NCBI GenBank assembly: GCA_015039465.1
Contig: MU130012.1
Coordinates: 1-36,491 of the forward strand
Direction: 5' to 3'
Length of the DNA stretch: 36,491 nt
From: Phlegmacium glaucopus
Lineage: Eukaryota > Basidiomycota > Agaricomycetes > Agaricales > Cortinariaceae
In this document: positions 23,491 to 31,545 of the stretch, piece by piece
How positions within the stretch are numbered: the stretch's first letter is position 1
Layout: each line of letters begins with the position of its first letter
The notes under the pieces: generated by a model
What the model was told of the DNA's origin: nothing
The model's input: only the letters and a program-made list of their open reading frames with translations
The model's database searches: none
Position numbers and translations under genes: made by a program

Positions 23491-23800
23491 CGGTTTCCGA
23501 GTATTCCAAGGAGTACACTCAGACTCCACTTGGAATTTTTTTTTGGCAGGTAGTCCCCTTCATTTAGTGATTTTAGTCTGAACACATTCCACTCGGAGTC
23601 TGAGCACATTCCGAGTAATTTACTTGGAATCAACTTGGACTCATGAGTCCGAATTAGAAATGACCTTTAATTCTGACCCAATTCCAAGTGGATTCCACTC
23701 AGATTCCAAGTAGATTCCACTCAGATTCTAAGTGGATTCCAAGTAGATTCCAAGTTGAATCTGAGTGGAATCGGATTCCACTTGGATTCCACTTGAAATT
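23491..23800. repeat. left subterminal motif array of the CxC transposon
   Basis: About 20 copies, in both orientations, of a 10-13-bp motif around GATTCCACTCGGA or CCAAGTGGATTCC. They match the array near the right end (29385-29633 and 30978-31045) and look like transposase-binding repeats. Confidence 0.85.
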
Positions 23801-23843
23801 GATGTCATACCTGAAGAGGTTACCCTTACTAATTTAAAAAAAA

Positions 23844-23920
23844 TTGCACTAAGCAGGAATTGAACCCTTGGCATAGTCACAACAATAATAAGCAATTAAA
23901 CACCTGAGCCAAAGTGGCAC
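23844..23920 (-). tRNA. tRNA-like sequence, probably a pseudogene or SINE head
   Basis: Read on the minus strand, TGGCTCAGGTG fits the Pol III A box and GGTTCAATTCC fits the B box with one mismatch. They are spaced about 45 nt apart as in a tRNA, and the whole is about 77 nt. A run of eight Ts follows directly (23836-23843), a normal Pol III terminator. The acceptor and T stems pair only partly, and I cannot assign an anticodon. It is therefore a decayed tRNA copy or the promoter head of a short retroelement. It lies just inside the subterminal repeats of the transposon. Confidence 0.45.
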
Positions 23921-24746
23921 TTTCTAGATGGCAAAATTGAGTAAATATATTAGCATCTGGGAACATCTAACCTAAATAGGATGTATGTTGCTGCGTCACA
24001 ACCCTTTGCCCTGTCGTTACAACCCTTCGTTACAACCCTTCGCCCTCGCTTCATCTCCACCACCATCCTCATCACAGCCCACCACCACCACCACCACCAC
24101 CCAATTTTGTACAATGCCCGTCACCACACCACAAATCGCACCCAAGTGCTGATGAAGATCCGACGATCAGCAGCAACGACGCAGTCCAGAGCCTTGGAAC
24201 CAGCCGCAAGTGCCAGGGATCCAACACCAACATTGAGCCCCCCAAAAAATGTAGGACCGCAACTGCCAGTGGCAACAAAGGGAAGAAGGGGGGGAAGAAG
24301 AGTAAAAAACAAAGGTAAGTCTATCCCTTTACTTCCATTACATTGCCAGTTGCTCACCTTTCTGGGCAAAAAAACAGCCGCTGAGAGGGCTGTTGAGGAC
24401 ACCATGGTAGCTGTGTCCAGCGTCCCTTCTCATCTCACCCCGTACGTCCTATATTCTATTATATACCATTACTAGCTAAATCCTACCACACACAGGGCTG
24501 AGCAAAAGCTCGTGGCAAGCGGCATTATGGTTGCCTCCCCCCCCCGAGCATGCCCATTCTCTGACAACAACTCCCATCCCCACCACCATCATTTCGGTAT
24601 GTCAGCGTCAATCTGACAGGCTGACCTCGACATTGGGCAACAACCCTGACCGAACCAACAACCCCAAGACGATAAGCGCCCATGACAAGACAACAAAAAT
24701 CAGCACCGATGACGAGACCAGCAACACTAAGAAAATATGCACCAGT

Positions 24747-24771
24747 TACAGCAGCAGCAGCAGCAGCAGCA
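24747..24771 (+). repeat. (CAG)n microsatellite in the linker
   Basis: Eight CAG/AGC triplets encode serine in the frame used here and give alanine or glutamine in the other frames. It is followed by GAC- and AAC-rich triplet runs to about 24930. Confidence 0.85.
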
Positions 24772-24959
24772 ATGACGATGACGACACAAATGAGAACCAG
24801 CATGCCAACAATGGCAAGATTTCCAACGACGACGACGAGTTCGACAACAAAAAAAGCAATACAGACAAATACTACAACAACAACAACAACAAGACTAACA
24901 ACAACAATAACTACAACAACGACCCGACTGACGACAATACCAACAATAACGACAAGACC

Positions 24960-25043
24960 AACCCCAATAACACCAAAAACAACCCCAATAACACCAAAAA
25001 CAACCCTGATAACACCAAAAACAACCCCGATAACACCAAAAAC
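24960..25043 (+). repeat. four 21-bp tandem coding repeats (NPNNTKN)
   Basis: Four head-to-tail copies of a 21-bp unit (consensus AACCCCAATAACACCAAAAAC), with A/G differences that change Asn to Asp in the last two copies. Confidence 0.9.
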
Positions 25044-25239
25044 AACAGTGCCAACGACAAGAACGACACCAATGACAACAGTGACAACAACCACAGCAGC
25101 AGCACCTGTGCTGCTGTCACCAAGCCCAGTACTACCTGTTTGACCAACACCGCTCATACCACAGCCACCCTCCGTGATGACGATGCCGCTGGCCCCACCA
25201 CCCCTATTCCCACTGAAAAAACCAGCACCCATAATGATG

Positions 25240-25590
25240 GTAATGTTTTTATTCCATTTCAATCATTTTATTTCATTTCAACTTACAATACTCTGTTAGA
25301 CATACATGTTCCTGCGAAAAAAACCAACACGTCACTTGATGGCATTGTTTATATTTTATTTTTATTATTTCAATTGAACTTAATACTTTGTTAGATATAT
25401 ATGTTCCTGTGAAAAAAACCAACACTCCACTTGATGATGGTATTGTTTATGTTTTATTTTTATTATTTCAATTCAACCTAATACTTTGTTAGACATATAT
25501 GCTCCTCCAAAAAAAACCAGCACCCTACTTGATAATGGTAATGTTTATATTTTATTTTTATTATTTCAATTTGGCTTAATACTCTGTTAG
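25240..25590 (+). repeat. tandem exon-intron cassette, about 97 bp, three exon copies
   Basis: Three exons (25300-25341, 25395-25439, 25493-25537; 42, 45 and 45 nt) alternate with four closely related introns (25240-25299, 25342-25394, 25440-25492, 25538-25590). Each exon length is a multiple of three and each intron sits in the same phase, so any number of cassettes keeps the frame. The second intron starts GC instead of GT. Confidence 0.85.
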
Positions 25591-26636
25591 ATATATACAT
25601 GATAAGCCCACAGAACAGTCCTCCTGTTCCACTTTGTCTAGAGGGTGCATCACACACCTCTGGAGAAATTCTTTGTGGCAAAGCATTTGGCAATGTCTAT
25701 AACCATGCAGATGCTCCAGATATCTTTGAAACCTCACTTGGCCCTGTAAAGGGAAAAGTATTTGTCTATCTATCTCATACCAATCCTTCCAACTTTGATT
25801 TTAAGCTTTCAAAACCAAGTTGCCACTTCCAGTATGAAGTAACGCCTACCATTGGTCCAATTCTCAAGACAATGGGTTGACGGTTTTCACCTGTTTCAAG
25901 TAAGTTATGTATTAATATCTAGAGCAAAGGTCTAATATGACCATATTCTTTAGAGTATGATCACTGTGTTTTTGTATGTGATGGTGATTCTTGGGATCTC
26001 AAAGGCTGCTATGAATTAGCCGTTGAGGATGATGAAGATATAGAGTGGGAGGGGATGATGAATGGTAATCCCAAGATCACATTCTTGGTTGTAAGTGTTT
26101 CCTTTCAACTAACAATTCAAAATATTCAAAAGTCTTATGCTAGAGCAACTTTGAACTATCCACTACACCCATCTCTACCAAGAGTCACTTTCCATCTGTG
26201 TCTTGTTCTGCTTCTGTTGCTAAGTCTCATCTTGATACTCCAGTCACTACTGTGACTTCGAGTCAGATCATGGCTGCTCTGGATATTCCAGTTCACTTTG
26301 CCAATTGTACCAATCATGGCATCCAGGCTGCCTTCCAGAAATGGAAGGTGGTCCTTGCAGCTATGAAAAGATATAACAGTATGGAGTCTGATGGAACCTG
26401 GCTTCTTGCCAAGCAGAGTGATATTGATATCATTCAGGCAAGTCATTCTGGTATGAAGTTCAAAAAGGTTGCCAATTATCCAATGTTGGTGAAGTGGTTC
26501 AATGGCGAGGATGATGCATCTTCTAACCTTGAGTTGTGGGGTGTAGAGAAGACTTCATACAATTTTATGGATCTTGAGAAGTGGCTTCAGGATAAGGAGT
26601 CTTCAGATACTGAGAGTAGCAGTGGTTATCAGAAGA

Positions 26637-26838
26637 AGGGAAAGGGAAAGGGAAAGGGAAAGGGAAAGGGAAAGGGAAAGGGAAAGGGAAAGGGAAGATC
26701 TCACAAAAGAAGTACAATGGGAAAGGGAAAGGGAAAGGGAAGGGAAAGGGAAAGGGAAAGGGAAAGGGAAAGGGAAAGGGAAAGGGTAAGGGAAAGGGAA
26801 AGGGAAAGGGAAGGAGAAGGAGAAGGAGAAGGAGAAGG
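26637..26838 (+). repeat. (GGGAAA)n and (GGAGAA)n purine repeat
   Basis: A polypurine hexamer run split by a short unique piece (26695-26720). It encodes Gly-Lys repeats. A single shortened unit (gggaagggaaa near 26740) shifts the frame so that the same DNA then reads Arg-Glu, and the end reads Glu-Gly. Confidence 0.92.
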
Positions 26839-26953
26839 AGAAGAACAGTGCTAGGTAAGGCCTGTTTTAGATCATTTTATATATTTTTCCAATTGTAGTT
26901 CTTTTGGTCCATACCACAGCCCCACTTGGCTTTTCTGGATTCTTGCACTGCTC

Positions 26954-29304
26954 ATGCTCATAAAGCAATCATTATCTGGAATAATGTCTTGCTTAATTCT
27001 ACTTGCCTGTCTGCCTCTGGTCACTGCAGCTCCTACTCAGAATGAATTCCCAGATATCACATTCAAAGTCTTCAATGACTTTGTAGCAACAAACTTTAGT
27101 TCTAAAGTGTCACTGACAACAGTTCTACTGGTGCTGTTTTCACTAACAGATAATCCTGATCTTCTGAACCTGCATGCTCAGCAACAACATCAATCTTGCT
27201 CTGGAGAGAAGAAAAGTGCCTCATCTGGATGGATTAAATGTCTGGCACGAACTCTACAGTCACATTTAGAGCATAGACTTTGGATTTATTTAAAAAGTCT
27301 GAAAAGCCTAAAGACATTGAAGATAATGATATTGTTACTTCTCTTGCATTGAAATTTGGTGCCTTTGCTCAAATCTTGAACTTAAATCCATATCACAAAA
27401 ATGGGAAATTTGACAAGAAATTGCTTCCTGTTTCTCATAAAGCTATCCAGCCAGTCTTGGTAATCTGCCCTACCTCTTTGACTTGTGAAGATACAAGATG
27501 TGAACCACGTGGACTACTGCAAAATACAAGAGTTAGAGATATTCCCAGTGTAACCCTTATTCAGGGCATAACAATCTACCAAAATGTCCCAGTGCTGACT
27601 GGGGTATGTACAACCTGCAACACAACTTATTCAGCAGATCATGAACGCATTCCTGGAAACAATGATCTTGCTACCAAAGTCTATCTGAACTCTGCTACAC
27701 ATTTGAAAGTGGGACAAAGTCTTTGGGTTGATAGAATCTTTTCAAGTGCAGTTATAAAAGCCATGCAAAGCTTTCATGCCTCTGCTGCAGCCTATACTGA
27801 ATTCTGGAACAATAGTTTTGGAGAAAGTGGCACAGAATCATCTACTATTATTACTAGGTGACAAGTTTGGAATGCATTTGTCCAGGAGTCTACAAGAACA
27901 ATAGCTGCAGTATCTGGAGTACATCTAGAACTAAAGGATAACCTGGACATAAATCAAATTACAGAACAGGCTTTTGTTAAACTTGGTGATCAGGGTTGTA
28001 TTAAGCCAGCTGATGGACATGCATGTTCAGAATATACCCAGCCATACAAAAGAACTTCAGATACTCTTCCACAACAGAATTCTGCTGCACACAATGATCC
28101 TGCTGGAATTGTTGGTGAGGATGACAACAGAGTTGTTCCTTCACTTATAAGCAATCAAAACTCCTTATTAGCTCAGAATCTTCCTGAGGTATCAGCTATA
28201 CTTCACAGAAACTCTGCATCAGATCATATGGAAGTAGATAGTAGAACTGTAAACATGGTTGTACTTGATGGTATTGTAATGGGCACAACAGTAGGTATTA
28301 AGTTGTTATTATCTTTTCTCAGAATTGAATTTATTTCTAGCATTGTGCATATGAAAACTGCATTGAGGATCTGGAAAATGCATGTGGAGGTGTATTTTGT
28401 ACTCTTCATGAGCATGAATATGGACCACATTGTTGTGTAAAAGGGTGCCAAAATAACAAAGTAGCACCAACCCAAGCATGCTCTCAACACAAAATGCAAT
28501 GGGACAAACACACTCATCACCATAAGCCATTCAAGTCTTACAGGTGTTTGACATATGTTACAAAGACCTGGTGAAAATCTGCCATGGAATCCTGCAACCA
28601 GAGGAAATGTACAACCACATGATGAAAATGCCCCAGAACCACTTTGAAGCCACTACTTTAGTCCTCCCCATTTTTATTGTGTGGAAACAATCTGTGCACC
28701 CTGTGGTGCAGTTATTGCTTGGGCCAAATTTGCAAAATCTGAATCACCAACAAATATCTTGAACTTCTTGGACAAGGTGCATCCCACAGAGGAGTCTCGG
28801 CCTGACTATATATGCATTGACAAGGCTTGTCTTGTGCTCAGGACTGCTATCAGCAATGGATCTTGGAATGAGTGGCAGAAAACTAGTCACTTCATTGTTG
28901 ATTCATACCATTATATCAATCATCACACAAATGATTTTCTTTGCCGGAATTTTTGTAACCCTGGGCCATTAGATGGCTCTGCCCCTAATCTTGTTGTTAT
29001 AGCCTTGGACAGAAAAAATAAGCCTCATTTGAAACAGGCATTCAATACTCAGGTATGTTTATTTCTATTATGAGTTTATATTAATTAATTGCGGCTTATT
29101 TAGGCATGTGAACAATTGAATGCATGGCTGGGTGGCTTTGACTCTATTCTGAAACACATGACACCAGGCAACTTTAATTGGTTTTTGCATACAATGCTCT
29201 TTTACCACACTCAATATGTTCTTGAGAGACAAAGACAGAAGAAGTGGAAAAATGAGAAGAAGGATCAGGAGGGAGATGACTCTGACACAGAGAATGAAGA
29301 TTGA
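26954..29304 (+). pseudogene. CxC5/CxC6 cysteine-cluster transposon protein with candidate D-D-E core
   Basis: Segments are 26954-27239, 27277-28290, 28341-28543, 28566-29052 and 29104-29304. A first cysteine cluster (CPTSLTCEDTRC ... CTTC, CxC5-like) is followed by a second (CAYENC, CGGVFCTLHEHE, CCVKGC, ACSQH; CxC6-like). The C-terminal domain holds YICIDKAC, FIVDSYHYINHH, RNFCNPGPLDG and FNTQACEQLNAWLGGF. From memory, these clusters belong to basidiomycete proteins annotated as associated with KDZ transposases. Asp in IDKAC, Asp in VDSYHY and Glu in ACEQLN could form an RNase-H-like D-D-E site; that is inference. Lesions are an unexplained frame change at 27240-27276, a 22-bp intron-like gap at 28544-28565, and TGAs at 27859-27861 and 28645-28647. 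It is strikingly poor in CG (6 in 2,351 bp). Confidence 0.72.
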
Positions 29305-29384
29305 GTTATAGGTATGATATTGTACTATAACGTAGACCATTGTAACAGAGCCAAATATTCCTTGAAATGTTTATAAGATGTTAC

Positions 29385-29633
29385 TGAGATTCCACTCAGA
29401 CTCCACTTGGAATCCACTTGGAATCCACTGAGAGTCCGCTCAGACTCCATTTGGAATCCACCTGGAATCCACTAAGAGTCCACTCGGACTCTATTTGGAA
29501 TCCACTCAGACTCTACTCAGACTCCACTCAAACTCTGTTTGGAATCTACTTAGTGACTTGAACTCCAAGCAGAGTCCAAGTGGAGTCCAAGTGGACTCCA
29601 TTCAGAATCCATGATTCCACTCAGACTCCACTC
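29385..29633. repeat. right subterminal motif array of the CxC transposon (inner part)
   Basis: About 18 copies of TCCACTCAGACTCCACTTGGAA-like motifs. The array continues at 30978-31045 on the far side of the nested element, so it was split by that insertion. Confidence 0.85.
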
Positions 29634-30985
29634 TAGTGTTTAAAAGTCCAGTCCAGTCCGATTTTTTGACCCTCAGAGCCTTTAACCAAGACCATAACCG
29701 GTCCACCTTGGTCCTAGGACCAAAAAAGACTGGACTGGACTGCTTAGGACCGGTTTACATCGGTTTTTTTCGGTCCTAGGACTGGTCCTGGTCCTAACTG
29801 GTCTTAATCAGTCTGTAACTGGTCTTCTGCTGACAAATATATATTTTTGTATCAAAATCGGTTGTTGAGTTTAATAATAGCTTCCGAACGAGCCTAAGAA
29901 GGTTAAATTTCGTTAGGATTTGGATTTTCTACAGTAATACTAGTAAAATGCCTTATTTTAGCGAATATTTTAGACTATTTTACAGATCTATTTATTTCTC
30001 AGCCAGCTTTTATTGGATTTTTATTATTTTGGGCTCGTTAGAAAGGGGTAAATTAGGGCTACCTGTTTGCTAGTTTAAACTGGTCTGAACCTCAAAAGAC
30101 CGGTTCATTGAGACTGGTCCTTTTCTGGTCTTTGATTCTCAAAAATCAAAAGACCGGACCACTGGTCCAGTCTTTTCTGGTCCAGTCTGGTCTGGTTATG
30201 GTGATAGGACCCAGGAGACGTCTAAGGATGTAAACACACTATTTTCACAGTTTCACAACCTTTGCAGTATACTTGCAGATGCTCACATATCATTGCGGAT
30301 ACTTGCAGATCATTGCAGGTCATCGCAGATCATCACAGATCATCACAGATCATTGCACATCATTGCAGATCATTGCAAATACTTGCACATCATCGCAGAA
30401 TACTCGCAGATTATCGCAGATACTTGCAGTCATCACCAACATTCGCAGTTACCAGCTGTTCTTGCAATCTTTAAACACAACTCCAACAAAGGTCACTCAG
30501 GTGACTGTATTACTCATCACCTTTATCTTTATCTTGTCTCCTTTTATTTGGCTCTTATCTCCTATGTTTCATTACCAAATTACCGGATCCATGTGACTCC
30601 GCTTTAACCCGCATTTTACATTTCTGTTTCACCTTTCCACACTTAGCTATTTGCTAGTTACTATATTATTAGCAGTAGCAAGTAAGGGGAAGGAACACAA
30701 CAGAGGGGGAATGGACAAATTACCACAGTTTTGATCCCACCTTTGGAACGTCATGCTAAGCTACTCTTGCACTCCTTAAAAATCATCCTGCAAACTTCGC
30801 TTTTTCTGCGCATTATCTCGCACTTTAAAGCGAACCTTCGCACCTCATAAAACCTCACTATCACCTACTGAAGACAACTACATCAACCCCACGAACTACG
30901 TACTACTTGCAGTCTGTCCCAACTGCAGGTACATCAACGGTCTTTTTCCAGTCTTGTAACCGGACCTTCAAACACTACTCCACTC
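29626..30985. mobile_element. nested hAT-like element with GGTCC arrays and perfect 8-bp duplication
   Basis: The element is 29634-30977 (1,344 bp). The left end reads TAGTGTTTAAAAGTCC and the right end, reversed, TAGTGTTTGAAGGTCC (14 of 16 matching). The 8-bp sequence CTCCACTC flanks it at 29626-29633 and 30978-30985. The left part (29640-30210) is full of inverted GGTCC/GGACC and CCAGTC motifs. A 10-bp satellite-like array follows at 30262-30447. No transposase is encoded, so it must use an enzyme from elsewhere. Excising it rejoins the subterminal array of the host transposon, so it arrived later. Confidence 0.9.
30262..30447 (+). repeat. degenerate 10-bp tandem array (CATTGCAGAT)
   Basis: About 17 head-to-tail copies of a 10-bp unit, CAT(T/C)(G/A)CAGAT or ACTTGCAGAT. 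The period equals roughly one turn of DNA, so every copy faces the same side. It has no spacers and is not CRISPR. Confidence 0.85.
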
Positions 30986-31195
30986 AGACTCCACTGGGAA
31001 TCCAGTCAGAATGCTCGGACTCCACTCGGATTCCGTTTGGAAGCATGGGGCACTGTAAAGTACTGGGTTTTGATGGTGACAAAATGATTCTATTTACCTC
31101 ACCTGCCTTGCTTGGACCCAGCTTTGGCAGATGCACATCCATTTCTTTATTTCTTCCATTTTCTCACCAGGTCATCCGCTACTACTATTTAACAA

Positions 31196-31315
31196 GCCAT
31201 GAACCCATGCCTTTGGCACGGCGCCGCTCCGCTTTGCCAGCCTACAGCACAGATTCAGGGCTTGCCGGGGGCTCCGCCCCCTGGACCCCTGGCTGCATCA
31301 CAACAGTGGACTCAG
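31196..31315. repeat. GC-rich hairpin block, copy 1 of 3
   Basis: A block of about 110 bp is shared with 33745-33855 and 36085-36195. It contains CCGGGGGCTCCGCCCCCTGG (31266-31285), whose arms GGGGGC and GCCCCC pair around TCC. It lies in the AT-rich repeats and is the most conserved part of each unit. A GC hairpin close to a terminus is a Helitron 3'-end feature. Confidence 0.7.
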
Positions 31316-31545
31316 TGAAAAATCCTAATAGAAAACTCAGTTTCAATTCTAATGGTAGACTCAGTTTTAAATCCTAATGGTAGACCCAGTTTCAAGTCCT
31401 AATAGTAACTCACTTTCAAATCCTAATGGTAGACCCAGTTTCAAATCCTAATGGTAGACTCAGTCTGATATCCCAATGGTAGACTCAGTCTGACATCCCA
31501 ATAGTAGACTCCACCTGATATCCCAAGAGTCAACTCATCTGAGCA
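31313..31545. repeat. minisatellite, about 25-bp unit (AATCCTAATGGTAGACTCAG)
   Basis: Eight or nine imperfect copies of a unit of about 25 bp directly follow hairpin block copy 1. A related but diverged array (unit with TTATCCCAATAGTGGACACTG) occupies the same place after block copy 2. Confidence 0.8.

Larger units (their letters stand above)
24150..26854 (+). pseudogene. unrecognised accessory gene of the CxC transposon
   Basis: Exon pieces that join are 24150-24314, 24378-24441, 24496-25239, 25300-25341, 25395-25439, 25493-25537, 25591-25899, 25954-26090 and 26144-26854. The N terminus is basic (RRGGRRVKNK). A long Asn/Asp/Thr/Ser linker includes four copies of NPNNTKN. Three tandem 14-15-residue repeats (DIYVPVKKTNTPLDD type) follow, each a separate exon. 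A conserved-looking domain with EILCGKAFGNVYNH, YDHCVFVCDGDSWDLKGCYE and FQKWKVVLAAMKRY comes next, then a GK-rich tail that turns into RE and EG repeats. Two lesions are visible. The frame slips at the nine-C run near 24535-24543, and there is a TGA at 25878-25880. I do not know the family. Its place beside the CxC gene suggests a DNA-binding or regulatory partner. Confidence 0.55.
23462..31073. mobile_element. 7.6-kb CxC5/CxC6 transposon with inverted ends and 9-bp flanking repeat
   Basis: The 9-bp direct repeat GGGTTTTGA (23462-23470 and 31065-31073) brackets 23471-31064. Just inside are 15-bp inverted repeats, CTTTACAGTGCCCCA at 23476-23490 and its exact complement at 31046-31060. Both subterminal regions are packed with 10-13-bp motifs around GGATTCCACT/AGTGGAATCC and GAGTCC. 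Between them lie a tRNA-like sequence, an accessory gene (24150-26854) and the CxC5/CxC6 gene (26954-29304), both on the plus strand. A 9-bp duplication would fit Mutator-like elements, and 8-bp duplications fit hAT or KDZ types. I cannot assign a superfamily from the ends alone. Both genes carry stops, so this copy is probably dead. Confidence 0.75.

Noticed and set aside
24682..25143. Thr-rich plus-strand frame (ITPKTTP repeats)
   Set aside because: It is an alternative frame of the same triplet repeats and does not connect in phase to the cassette exons.
24525..25262. 245-residue Val/Gly-rich frame on the minus strand
   Set aside because: It is the antisense of AAC/GAC triplet repeats, and the plus-strand frame joins correctly to the following exons.
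30262..30447. CRISPR-like repeat array
   Set aside because: The units are 10 bp with no spacers, in a eukaryotic transposon.
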